DNA of 64,000 nt from Nissolia schottii (taxonomy: Eukaryota > Streptophyta > Magnoliopsida > Fabales > Fabaceae). Below the pieces are notes generated by a model that saw only the letters and a list, made by a program, of their open reading frames with translations, ran no database searches and was not told the DNA's origin. Shown here piece by piece: positions 22,496-34,983 of this stretch. Position 1 is the stretch's first letter. Each line of letters opens with the position of its first letter. The position numbers and the translations under genes were made by a program. The DNA is taken from the NCBI GenBank assembly GCA_003254905.1, contig QANU01095819.1, forward strand, positions 1,636,566 through 1,700,565, in the 5' to 3' direction.

Positions 22496-25400
22496 ATGAT
22501 GCGTGGTAGAAAGAAGAGAGTGTGCATGGATGACAATGGCAATAAACCCAAAACCATGAATTCTATGATCTGGAGACCATTAGCCACTACTGCCACTTCT
22601 TCTCAAGGTAGTTGTTGGTTGGTACTACCAATGGCTTTTGTTTTGTGCTTATGGATATATATATATATTTTTTATTTCTTTTACCATGTCATGACCTAAG
22701 GGTGGTTGTTATTCTTTGGATTTGGAACGTAATAGAACGGATGTACTAGTTATTTTTCTCTGATCTTTGTTTATTAATAAAGATAAAATTGTTGTTATTT
22801 CATATATTCCCTCTTATGTAAAGGTAATTAACAAGCACATGATGCCTTTTGAGTATCATGTTTTCCAAAGCATGATACCTTGTTCTCCTTTGTAAAGAAG
22901 GGGGAGTTATCGGAGCTATTATGCTTTTAATGATTCAATCCGCATTGATTGATGTGTTTTTGCAGAAAGCTTTATAAAGGATGTGACAGTTGAGTCAACA
23001 GATGGAGGTGAAGAAGTCAGAGGAGTGGGCTGTAGCACATCTACCGCAATTTCAAATGATCATCTCATGGATGTAGATGTTGAAGCTATAGATGAAATTA
23101 CTGAATCTGCTATCGCTACCAGTTCCAACCTATTGCAGGATAATGTTGAAAACAAAGTGTTTGAAGGAGAATCATCTCTTTCCAGTGAAAAGCATTCAAT
23201 TTCTGTCGAGGCAAGATTATTATTTTTCATTTCCTTTCTTTACATGCCAGTGACTGGCGTATGTATTTTATTTTGGAAGGACCTCATAAGAAGTCTTGCA
23301 TGAAAAGCTATGCTGCTGATTTGTTTTCTGATAGTGTTTTTTTTCTCCAACTCTTAGTTTAATAGTCTCTAGTATTTTTCTTCCCATTTTTCACAAAGTT
23401 ACCACGGAAAGAAATGGTGTCACTTGTTGCTTTCTTAAAAATTTTAGCTAGTACTGTTCATCTGCCTCCTCAGTTTTGATAAAGTTCAGCTTTGTCTTCT
23501 GCCATTACTACAATATGTTTGTCTTGTAAGTGAGCAGTCAAAAGCTTCAGCTTTTTCATCTCTGTTTTCGTTTTATGTTTGTTGTGCAGGTTGGTGCTTC
23601 ACTGTTTCGGTTTATTAAAGGAAAAGGGTAAAAGCTAGATTTTGATTTCTGTCTGGCTCTGATAACTACATTCTTCACCACACCAACTTGAAGTATATCA
23701 ATTTAACTATTTAAGATTGAAAGTTGGCTGAGTATTACATGTGTGAAAGTGATAGAATTTTTTTCCATGTTTGCAAAAACAGTAGAGAAAAATGTGGGCT
23801 TAGATAATATAGGCTGAAAAGGACATTAGTAATGCATATTAGGATTTTGAAATAGTTTTGACTCTGGATTCATGTAGCCACACCATATGCGATACAATTC
23901 TACAAATCTTGTTGCTGTTGTTGTTATCAGAGGAACAGGGTAGAAGATTGTGCTTATGAAAGCTTATACTTAATACTGTTTCAGGGGATCCACACAGAAA
24001 AAGATAGAAGAGGAGCTCGGGGTTAAGATAATATTACCTTCTTCCAAAGAAGATGATTTTGTTAGTAAGTTCTTGGGTTCACCTAATCCACCTTTTTTTT
24101 TTTGTATGGCGATGGGTCAGCTCCTAAAATAGTTATTTTCTATCATGTTTTTGTTTTAACTTTGATTATGGTTATACTTTGAGATTTTTATTTAAGTAAT
24201 TGTTGATTTGACATGAATATAATTCTTACATTCAATAGAATATAGAGTGTTAATAAAAAAAGAAGAAGAATATATTGTGTGTTGAGAATTGTAATGATGT
24301 TGTGCATCTTCGGTTCATGTTGTTTGTTGACTCAATATAACCAAAGCTTAGTTGATCAAAAGGTCCAAACATAATTATGTGACACGAGTCTCATATTGGT
24401 TTGAGACATGAGAGTTTCATTTAAAGTAGAGGCTCTCTCCTCTTAATAGCCTGGCAGTGGCAGTGGGTTCTTCTCCACATCATTATGAATCTCGTATGAG
24501 TTGATAAGGAACGCCAGTTTCTGAATGATTTGGTGTATTTGTCTTTTGCAGCCATTGAAGGAATTTCAAGTGATAGTGTGACTTCAGCTGCAGAGAAGAT
24601 ACAGGCTATAATTGATGAGGTCAGTTACTTGTCCGTACAGCCTCTCCAAAGATCTATGGCTAGATATACATCCTTTTTCCAATTTGTTTCTTTACAAGTG
24701 TATTATGTCAGTTGGGGTGCCTTGAAGTTATTTTGTTGTCACATACAGCATTACACAAAGATTCACATATTTTCTTGTGTTTTTAATTATTTTTCCTTGT
24801 GTTTTATACCAGGCGGTTAATAGTCGAAATCTTGATTACTCACACTTCATATCACTTCCATTGGCCATCCATCCTGAGTTAGTTGATAAACTTATTGATT
24901 TTCAAAAATCTATATTGGGAAATGGTGATTCTAGCGTGAATGAAAATCTTGACACTGATTCAAATGAGGATGAAGATACTACTAAAAATAAAGAAGTGGA
25001 TCAATCGTCAAAAGAAAATGCTGATGTTGCAGTTGAACTTAAAGTTGATGATGGTAGTGAATCAGTCAAAGTTAATCTTATGAAGATACCATTTGTCAGT
25101 TATGCACCTAAAGCATCCAACTCTTCTGCTTCATCTGGTATGAAAACAATCTGCTTTTACTATGTTTAATACGTGCATTGCTTAAGTAGTTTCAATCAAG
25201 AGACTGAAATTATCTCTATTGAGTAATTAACTCAGCAGCATGGATATTTTAAAGTATGTCTTGATACGTGTTTTGTTACATTTTTAATGTTCACTATCAT
25301 TTTCTTCTTTGTGGAGCCTGAACTATGAATTCTAGTTAATCATTTTTGGATGCTATGGTTATATTCTCAAGACATGCTTTTTATGCAGTAACTAGGAATC

Positions 25401-27256
25401 ATTTTCACATAGCTTATGAGTTTACTTTGTCATATAGAAGCTCAATGAGACTTCTATGTTTATGCGTTACTTTGCATAGCATCTTATTCTGTTTTAATTT
25501 CTTCCTTCTTCTATGATCCATATCTTCTTAAATACAATATTTTACTGAGTTATGTTGCACTTTTGCAGACTCGGGGATTGACAAATCTATATTCATCAAG
25601 CCTAAAACCTTTCACCTTACAGTGCTCATGCTTAAGCTGTGGAACAAAGACCGAGTTAAGAAAGCTGCTGAGGTCTTGCAGGTAAAGTTTGTTAGGTTCA
25701 ACATGAAAATATGGTATGTGAAGTAGATTGTTTCTTTATACCTACATTTGCAATTGTGCAGAGTATCTCCTCAAAAGTTCTGGATGCCTTGGATAATCAG
25801 CCTATCTTTATAAGATTAAAGGGATTGGTAAGAGTCTATTTTGTGCTCCGTTTTATGAATGCACTCTTTCTATGAATTTCTACTTGCCGATTATCTGTTG
25901 AATGGATATAAAGAGAGTAAGAGACATTTTATCAAAAGTTGTGTCAGGTAGAAACTTATTTCTGTAAACCACCAAAATTTGACTTCCATACCGTTTGTTT
26001 GATATTCTTAATGCAGTGTGTTTCTTGTCTTATTCCATTAGAAAACTTTACAATATATAGATATGATAATAAAGAAATAAAAGGAAACTAAATCAATCAT
26101 ACTAATATTTTCCTAAACTAGATAAATCAAATCCTATCAAATATTAACAAATATTCAACAGATATCTTTAATAAGAGAAATATACGTTTAACCTTGCAGC
26201 ATTGCATGAAAGGTTCTTTGGCAAAAGCCCGTGTTCTGTATGCTCCCGTGGAAGAAATTGGCAGCGAGGACCGTCTTTTACATGCCTGTCGTATCCATAC
26301 ATGAATTGCACTTTGTGGATATAAATTATTTTGGTATTAGGAGTTTGTTTTGTTCTCTAATTTACAAATAGTTGTGGATTAGTAAGCATGCATGCTTTTG
26401 ATTATATATTGCTCTCAAAGAATTGTTTTGAGTTTTCTGAGCTTTTTTAGAAGTCATAATTGATGCATATATTGAAGCTGGACTTGTCTTAGAGAATGAC
26501 ACTAAACAGAGATTGAAGGTAAACAAATTTAGCGGATCCATTTTATTATTTGATTCTTAATCTTATGGATGAATAATTACTAAAGGCAATATGTATTATA
26601 CCAGTTTTCTTTGTTTGTGTTCATTCAGAATGCCTTAGATTTATGCTAATGCATTATCAGCCCTTGTTTTGAAAGTGATCATGATATCATTTATATATTT
26701 CTACCATTAAATTATAGCACTTTAAAAATACTACTTTAATGAGAAAATAAAGGAAAGAAAAGGAAAGGAGTATACTCTTGTATGTGACCCCGATAGGAAA
26801 CTGTACCCCAAGAATCATGCTACAACCCCCCCCCTCCCCTGTGCATTTTATTTATAGTTTTGGTAGTTTTCACCAATCACTTCTCTCGTGTTGCAGTTGC
26901 ACGCCACTGTGATGAATTCAAGGCATAGGAAAAGGTGCTGCTATCATTTCCATTTCTTTTATTTTACTCCTTGAGTTTTGCAGTCTCAACAACTTACCTT
27001 GCTCTTTAAAACTTCTTTAGAACTACCTTCTAGTTTAACTAGCTGATGATATTAGCTGCTTGTGTTCAGGACGAATTGGAGAAGTAAGGTTGATTCTTTT
27101 GATGCTCGTGGCATATTCAAGCAGTATGGATCAGAGGACTGGGGGCAGTATCTTATTCGCGAAGCTCATCTTTCGCAGAGGTTTTCCTTCGATGAAAATG
27201 GTTACTACCATTGCTGTACTTCAATACCTTTTCCTGAAGATATGCAGGTAGAATGA
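22496..27256 (+). CDS. ASCC1: ASCC1-like protein: KH domain plus 2H phosphoesterase
   Basis: Homologue of activating signal cointegrator 1 complex subunit 1, an RNA-binding partner of the ASCC helicase complex involved in transcription and repair in animals; the plant role is little known. Twelve exons: 22496-22607, 22966-23210, 23590-23627, 23985-24064, 24552-24619, 24813-25137, 25569-25681, 25762-25827, 26200-26290, 26451-26518, 26897-26934, 27070-27256, giving 476 residues. A KH domain (about 118-181) carries the GKGG loop at 130-133. The AKAP7/LigT-like 2H domain (about 182-476) has both catalytic motifs, HLT (305-307) and HAT (404-406). Exon 6 encodes an acidic linker. Intron 2 has a GC donor. 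The start is the first of two tandem ATGs; exon 1 is the least certain part. Confidence 0.9.
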
Positions 27257-28035
27257 TTGGTGTCTTGTTCATGAGTACCAGACTGTACCATTGATGTACT
27301 TCAATACCTTTGGGTTTGACTGTTTTACTTGCAATGAACGGCTTGACATGGCCTCTTGTAGAGGTCAACTTGCTCATGGGTAGTTAGTCTGTTTTAAAGT
27401 TCTTCATCATTCTCGGTATCATTTCTTTTGTTCCCCAGTCATTGTAGTTACTGTAATATGTTGAAGTTCCATTAGGTTTTGAAAAAATCAATGGCTTATT
27501 AACCAAAGTGTCTTTTTCGTGAATGATTCAGGATAAAGTTCACGTAACGCTGAGATTTATCATTTTCTAATCAAGAGGAGAAACAAATGTATTTTATGGC
27601 ACTAAACATGATAGAACTTTTGCGTTTTTAAACATGATAGAACTTTTGCGTTTTTCTTTGGTATGCTAACGGGCACAACTCTTTCTTAAACCAGTGGATT
27701 CAGGGTTGAGCTATATCTTATAACCATTTTTAATCTTCGTTTAATTCAAAATTGTATGTTGCTCATTCATGCTTCAACTTCAAGTCTCGCAATTTTTGAG
27801 TAGCTTATCAATACTTAATATGTGTCAACAATAATTATAGTAGCAATAATGTGAAAATTAAGGTGTCAATCTTTATATTTTCTCAGACAACTCAAACAAG
27901 TTCTTGTTCAAGATTTATACATGACTTATAATGTTAATCATTCAATGATTATAAGCACGTCAATAACCTTTTTAAAACTATAAACACTCATGAGCTTACA
28001 GCGAAAAATAAATAATCACTTCCAAAACCATTAGA

Positions 28036-28084
<49 letters not shown>

Positions 28085-28247
28085 TTTTGGGTTAGTGAAG
28101 CCCATTTGTTGGAACAAAATTTGATAAAGGGTGGCCGTGGCAGAGCAAGCGACGGAACCAGAAAGTGATAAAACGCGGGAGATGATGTTTTCCCTCTTTG
28201 CGTCATTTCGACAAACAGTTTGTGACGTTAACGCTGCGGAGTGAGCG
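27257..28247. other. Spacer between ASCC1-like gene and PRORP1, with (TTA)n
   Basis: It holds the 3' region of the ASCC1-like gene, a short direct duplication around 27605-27655 and a (TTA)n microsatellite at about 28036-28083. No other gene was seen. Confidence 0.6.
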
Positions 28248-31200
28248 ATGGCGCGTGCGAGCTTCCTGATGGCGAGGCTCAATCCTCTTTTCTCCGCCTT
28301 CGCTCATTCCCGGCTTCCTCTCCCTCTCCTCTCTTTCAACTTCAACACCTCTCCCCGTTTCGTTCACAACGCGAGGCACGCACTCGGCACGATAACCGCA
28401 CCTTCTAGAAGCTTCTCCTCGGTGGGCAGGAAATCTCACCTCAACACTCTGGCTCAAGCACCCGAACCGACCGCGGGTACTGCGGCGGTTAAGCTTTCAA
28501 CCAAGGCGAGGAGAAGAGCCCAGCGTGAATCCCCGGAGGGAGTCCTCAGAAGCAAGCTTGCTGAGTGTTCCAATGCCGGGGATGGTGTTCGTGCACTTCG
28601 TCTCTACGACGAGGCGCGAAAAAATGGAGTTTTGATGAGTCTTGATCACTATAACAAGCTGCTCTACCTGTGTTCTGTGTCGAATTCTTCCGGCCGCGGC
28701 GAGAATAGGATCGATGCTGGCTTGTCATCGGATTTGGGGCTCAAGAGGGGGTTTGAGATTTTTCAGCAGATGTTGAGTGATCGAGTTGAGCCTAATGAAG
28801 CCACTTTTACCAATGCTGCTAGGCTTGCTGCTGCAAAGGAGGATCCGGATATGGCTTTTGAATTGCTGAGGAGGATGAAGGATGCTGCTATCGCGCCTAA
28901 GCTGAGATCATATGGCCCTGCTTTGTTCGGGTTTTGCAGGAGGGGGGATGCTGAGAAGGCTTATGAAGTTGATGCTGACATGATTGAGTCCGGCATTATG
29001 GCCGAAGAGTCTGAACTTTCTGCTCTTTTGGAAGTCAGTGTCAAGGCAAAGAAGGAAGATAAGGTCTATGAGGTGTTGCATCGTCTGCGCGCCACTGTGA
29101 GGCAGGTTTCTGAATCAACTTTGCAAGTGGTTGAGGATTGGTTTAACTCTGAGTATGCGACCCAAATTGGGAAAAGGAGCTGGGATGTTAAGGAGATTAG
29201 AGAAGGGATTGTGCGGGGAGGTGGGGGATGGCATGGACAAGGCTGGCTTGGAAGTGGCCAATGGAAAGTGGCGAAAACTAGTGTTAACGAGGATGGCGTG
29301 TGTCTGTCTTGCGGTGAGAAGCTTGTTAGCATTGATATTGATCCAAAAGAGACTGAAAACTTTGCTGCCTCATTATCTAAATTGGCTCGCCAGAAAGAAG
29401 CCAAGGCAAACTTTAACCATTTTCAGGTAGAACATTCTTCGCTGTTTTGTTCTAGAAATCAGCAATTAGAAATAATGTTTGCTTATTTTTAAGCTGAATT
29501 TGTTGCAGGGCTATTCTTTTTTTCTTGTTATTTGACTAGGGTTGTTCATTCTAGTGCCCATACTTTCAAGTCTGTCTTCAGTTAGGTTATGTATAAAATA
29601 AGTTCACATTCAGTTAGGTTAACAGCATAGTGACTGATATATAAGTTCAACTTTTGCAGAAATGGCTTGAGCGGCATGGCCCCTTTGATGCAGTTGTAGA
29701 TGGTGCCAACATGTGCCTCACCGACATGAAAACTTTCAACTTTTCTCAGGTAAGTGTGAAATTGTTAATTTTATTGGTCCATGACATGATGACAAAAGCA
29801 TCTACTTAATTGTTCTTTGCCATTGGTTGTAGCTTAATTATGTTGTTGAACAATTACGTCAAATGAGCCCTTCGAAGAGATTGCCACTTATAATTTTGCA
29901 TATAAGTCGGGTAACCGGTGGTCCTGCTACGAGTCCAAATAACAGGCAAAGTGTAGAAAATTGGAAAAAAAACGGTGCCCTTTATGCTACACCTCAAGGT
30001 TCAAATGATGACTGGTAATGAAGTACTTGAATTGTACTTAAGTTAGATTGAGTTGCCTAATTTTGTTTTTTTCCCTTCTAGTCATACATTTCCAATGAGC
30101 TTAATGGTGCCAATTGATTCCCATAGCTGACTCAAACTACTGATATAAGGCTTGTTGCTGTTGACTTCTTGTATTATATATTTGGATACATTTGTAGTAT
30201 CGATAGGAATACAAAATCTTCAGAATATCTGTATCTTTGTAGCCATGAATCCAAAGCTCTGTTTTTCTAAATTTTTTTGTTATCACAGGTACTGGTTGTA
30301 TGCGGCTGTTAGTAATAAATGCTTATTGTTGACAAATGATGAGATGAGGGACCACTTGTTCCAACTTCTTGGTTCTAGTTTTTTTCCAAGATGGAAGGAA
30401 AAGCACCAGGTATTCTAAACTATCTGAGGATTTCCTTTATGCTGTACAGGATTTCCTGTGAGATGATAGCTGCATTCATTACATGACTATTTCTAAATTA
30501 TGTTAGTCTTCTATATCCATTGACTTCTCAAAGCCGGCAAGGATCTCAAAACCTTATCGCAGAGAAATAGAAATTATTATAATAGGGCATTGCACACTTT
30601 CCTTGATAAACCTTTTAAATGTCTTTTGGGTGTCCATGTTTGCCTAAGGGTAACTATGATCCTTAGGCAATCTAATATGAGAGAATTAGGAGGCCTGTAT
30701 GCTCATGAATCATACTATTAAGGTACCAAAAAAAAAATCTTGTATGGATAATATAGTTCATCATACTTCTGATTCATTTCCCTAATCATAACTTCTGCTG
30801 ACTACTTTTCTGACACGTTGAAGCTTGCAAGAGTTATGTACTCATGTTGGAATCGCATACTATTGGAGTTCTCAAGAATTTTAGCCTTTCCTGATGCTTG
30901 ATTATTGATGAACCATTTGCCTTTTGCTATGTCTTTCGTATATGGATTTCGAGTCTAAGAGTGATGAGTGAATTAGTGAAACTAACAATGATGCCTTTTG
31001 GGTCTGCAGGTTCGACTGTCAGTCTCTGATGGTAAACGTTCATTTGTTATGCCACCCTGTTATTCAATAGTTATTCAGGTAGATGATTACCCAACTGCTT
31101 TCTTAACTTGTTCAATTGAATAAAAATAAAAGGAGCATGTTTCCACCAATCCAATGGCATAGTGGCAACCCTTTTCTCCGTAATTAGTATTGAAACAGAA

Positions 31201-31609
31201 TTCAGACCTGTGCACTCCCTGGATTGGGCTCACAGCTTCTTTATTTTATTTTATTTTTTTATTTATTTTTTTTTCAATTCTGAGGGGTTTGGTGGTTGTC
31301 CACCTCTACTTATATAGTTCTCTTTATCCCCTCTCTATTCAAATGAGAAAAGATGATTGTCAGATAAAACTAAGCTTTGTGACTTAATTAAATATGCTAA
31401 TATTGTCGTGGAAGATAAATAAACTTTTGGATATTATGCTGCAGGAATCAGCCAATGGTAGTTGGCATGTGCCGACTGTAACTGGTGATGATCTTGAGAC
31501 CCCAAGGAAATGGTTGTGTGCCACTAGATCCAGAAAAAAATCATTACACAATTTATGGACAACCGCCTCTGCATCTGATAGCACACGAGAAGCGGGAAGT
31601 AGTTTATGA
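28248..31609 (+). CDS. PRORP1: Protein-only RNase P (PRORP1-type)
   Basis: Endonuclease that removes 5' leaders from precursor tRNAs, acting in mitochondria and chloroplasts in the PRORP1 type. Six exons: 28248-29426, 29660-29749, 29833-30014, 30289-30409, 31010-31078, 31445-31609, giving 601 residues. The Arg/Ser-rich N-terminus looks like an organelle transit peptide. Residues about 90-300 form pentatricopeptide-type helical repeats. The split zinc site is present as Cys352, Cys355, His555 and Cys572. The NYN metallonuclease has DGAN with Asp407, the Asp482-Asp483 pair and Asp501. These match Arabidopsis PRORP1 Asp399, Asp474/475 and Asp493 with a constant offset of 8. All active-site residues are intact, so the gene looks functional. 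The start gives the full transit peptide. Confidence 0.96.
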
Positions 31610-31652
31610 AATTCTGTAGTTTGTTTTCTGCCATCGTCAATGTTTTCCTCAT

Positions 31653-31845
31653 CTTGAATTGCAGTTGCGGCCGGCTGCGATGAATGCAAGGCATAGGACA
31701 AGGCTGCTACCATTTCTGTATCCTTAGATTTTCCTTGATAATTGATATCAGCTGCTGATATTCACAGAATGAAATGAACATATTAGGTTGATTATTTTGA
31801 TCCTCGATGCAAGTTCAAGTATGCATCAGAGGACTAGGAATAGTG
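31653..31845 (+). pseudogene. Relic of ASCC1-like exons 11-12
   Basis: The sequence GAATTGCAGTTGC...GATGAATGCAAGGCATAGGA resembles the acceptor and exon 11 of the ASCC1-like gene (26891-26934). After a shortened intron-like stretch ending GATATCAGCTGCTGATATTCACAG come AGGTTGATTATTTTGATCCT and ATGCATCAGAGGACT, matching exon 12 (27086-27142). The frame is not kept and other exons are absent. Because the intron is still partly recognisable, it derives from genomic duplication, not from a reverse-transcribed mRNA. It starts about 45 bp after the PRORP1 stop codon and so lies in the PRORP1 3' UTR. Confidence 0.85.
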
Positions 31846-31859
31846 TGTTAATGTTGTAA

Positions 31860-33941
31860 CTAATTTGTGCCATATATTTTTTTTGTAAAGGAGCCTTAGA
31901 TCTAGTGCCATCAAGTCCCGTTAAGTACCGATTGATCACAGAATTTTCCTCCACTTCAGTCTACCTTCTTAGACCTCCTTTTTAGAAAAAAGATTGGTGA
32001 TGATTATTACCGATTTGGGATTTTGAGTTCCAAAAAGTTAAGACTGAGTCAGACTGAGTCTACAGTTGCGTATTCGAAGGCTATTTCAACAGATTTAACT
32101 GCCAGGTTTCCTTGTCATAAAACCTCCGCAGAATAATGTAGTGTTTTAGCATCGATTGAACTACTGCATTAATTAAAGTGATATATCTATCATGCCCCCC
32201 CCCTCTCATATTTCTCATGCTATCAGATTGGGTTTCATCAAGCACACTTGAGATATTCTTCATCCGTTCCATGTGTAACTTTTACTTTTTAATAAATTCA
32301 TAAATTAACGTATCTAAATACAATTGCAACTATATATATTAATTTATAAAAAAATGAAGATAGTTATTTTAATAGCGCAAAAATTCTTATATAAATATAA
32401 ATAATTTTTGTTGTATAAATATAGATATGACACCTTATATTTAGGTATACTCACAATAAACTTATTGAGATTAAAAAAATAAGTGAATGCATTTTTAATT
32501 AAGAAAATTATTGTATGGTCATAAAGCACTTGAGTGGATTAAGTGACATTTTAAACAAGTGTGATTCTTATACTGAAAAAAACAATCCATCATTTGTTGG
32601 AGGGTGCTTTATGATCATGCAATAATTTATTGCTAATAAGACCAGATTTTATTGTGAGAGTGCTTAAATACGATGTGTTTACATTGTACTCATGCCAAAA
32701 TCTCTCCACACCCGGTGCTTCACCAATCGAACTCAAGTTCTAAACAATGAGCACGTTGTAGGATGATTCTTGGTTCAATACTGTAGCCACCACTGAACTT
32801 GGTCCCAGTTCAGCTACTAATTGGAATAAACTGAACCTTTTTGCTGTCAATTTGTTTGCTACTTGTATCCATGTTTATTTGTCTGCTATTAAGATTCATA
32901 ACTGAGCTGGCAATAGGCACTCTCAAAAACCATTCTAGGGAGTTTTCACAAGTTGATATTTCACTCTTCATGATATCTTCCACGTCAAATAGCATAAATG
33001 TCACATTGATTTTTTGTACCAGTCATGGGATATTAAATTCACCACCTTGAAATTCATAGGGCAAATCATCCCATATATCATTTTAACTACAGAAAATAAT
33101 CGTACATTCAAGTTTGTCTTTATGCTTGGTTCTATTTTAAATTTTGAATTGAACCTAGACTATGCAAAATTTGGAAGGATAATATATTATGATGCATGTA
33201 CAGATAAGGCAATTAATTAGGAACTAAACAATTGTTGGATGTTAACATGTTTGCTTATTTTGTAGCTCTATCCCATTAAACAGTAGTCGGCAGATAAGGA
33301 TTCCTTTTTTAATTAGAAACTTATAAACAACAGTTGAGACAAAACATGTGCTGCTTTGATGGCAATATAGGGTCAAATTTTACCTTCACAATACCTGCTA
33401 CATAACTAGTTTGATTTGCTTTGAATGAAACTGTGTGGAAAATTTAACCACTATATGCAGAGAAGGGTTTCTATCACAAAGCTGTTTATGCTTGCTTTGA
33501 AATTAGCAATTTTGAGCTCTTTTATTAACTGAGTTCCTCAAGGGAGAAGGTCCCCTGCATGGCATGGAGCACCATTTCACTAGCCACTTCTTGTTCAACT
33601 TTTGGCTTATTACCACAGGACGAGAATCACATGGGGATATCCAAAAGCACCTTTTCTTTTCTCATTGATAATGTAGAATAATTAGTAAGGGGTTTGTTGT
33701 GTTGTATACAAATTAATAATTAATGATGACATAATCATAATTTACCAAACCTTTGTGTTTTTGAAAATTTTCTGCATTTTACATACACAAGGGCCAAAAA
33801 GTCCTTAGGATTCTCCTTTACTTTGCACCAATTGGCCGACCACTTTTGCAAGAGAAATTATTTATGACTATGAAGCATTACGTGGTTTGCACTCTACTCA
33901 ATGATAAAACAATATTTTGGCTTCAATTAATGATAAGACTA
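31860..33941. other. AT-rich spacer
   Basis: No gene or clear complete repeat was seen. Several short open frames here have no recognisable protein similarity and are AT-biased. Confidence 0.5.
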
Positions 33942-33951
33942 ACTTTTTTAG

Positions 33952-34181
33952 AGTAAACCTTCAAATTTATTCCAAATCAGCATCAGTCAAGTTCGTCTCT
34001 AGATTATGAAAATGATCATATTAATCCATAAAGTTGTCAAAAGTTAGCCAAATTAATCCTTTGTTATTGATCAAATTAGTCTCTCATATAGATTAACTTG
34101 ACCAACTTTTACAATCTCAAAAGCTGCGAACTTGACCGATGTTGAAAACCATAAAAATGAATTTAAAGGTTTATTAATGTC
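33952..34181. mobile_element. MITE, Mutator-like, about 230 bp
   Basis: The ends form imperfect terminal inverted repeats of about 45 bp: TAAACCTTCAAATTTATTCC...GTCAAGTTCG on the left and the reverse complement of CGAACTTGAC...GAATTTAAAGGTTTA on the right. The element is flanked by the 10-bp direct repeat ACTTTTTTAG (33942-33951 and 34182-34191), close to the 9-11 bp made by Mutator-type transposases. There is no coding capacity. Confidence 0.65.
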
Positions 34182-34721
34182 ACTTTTTTAGGTAGAACAT
34201 AATCCACTCACTTTAATACTCGATGACTGTACAATATAAATTTACTTTCTCCTTTTGCATGACATAGACCTAAACAACCAATATGTGACCAAATATTCAA
34301 TTCCTTCAGAATATAAACACTCACGGATTTATGTTCACTCATTTTTTTCAAATGCTACCCACATCTGCCGTTTTCTTTTATACAATGGCCGGTGCTATTT
34401 GTGGACCAAAGGCATTCATGCCCTCCACTCCCTTTCTTTTTGTTATATTGATTATTATTTATTTATTTCCTTCACATTCTAACCCCACCTCTCTATCCCT
34501 CTCTCTCTCTTTGTGTCTCTACTACTCACATGGAGGAATCATTCATTAGCTTCCCGACACTTCTAATGTAATCACATCAATGACAGCTAAGATTGCCAGT
34601 AAAAAGACCTGATTGGATATGCATTGCTATGTAGCATATAACCACATTCCCCCTTTTATCTTTCTAGTTAGTTTCAATTTCAAACAAAAAAAATTCACTA
34701 TATAATAAATCATAAATCATA

Positions 34722-34773
<52 letters not shown>
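34722..34773. repeat. (AAT)n microsatellite
   Basis: About 17 AAT units lie just upstream of the aquaporin promoter and are likely polymorphic in length. Confidence 0.95.
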
Positions 34774-34774
<1 letters not shown>

Positions 34775-34857
34775 AACTGCTACCCCTGACCCATCAAGTT
34801 CGTGAACTTTTTTAATATAAGCTTTTAATATACCAACTAGGCAAAATTTCCCTACTA

Positions 34858-34869
34858 CTATATATATAA
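34858..34869 (+). promoter_or_regulatory. TATA box of the TIP2 aquaporin gene
   Basis: CTATATATATAAC lies about 120 bp upstream of the start codon, a normal place for a plant TATA box with a leader of roughly 85-95 bases. Confidence 0.6.
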
Positions 34870-34983
34870 CTCACCATATAGAAGCCTTTTGTGCTATAAT
34901 ATTTCTTGCAACATTTTCTCCTTATCTTATCCTCTCTTCTATCTTTGAGGCTTCCCTTTGAGAAAACCTCTGAAGATCAATCA

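Noticed and set aside
28546-29404. Minus-strand frames inside PRORP1 exon 1
   Set aside because: Shadows of the real plus-strand coding exon, with no independent similarity.
30634-30672. Short hairpin GCCTAAGG/CCTTAGGC in PRORP1 intron 4
   Set aside because: Only about 8 paired bases; expected by chance in a window of this size.
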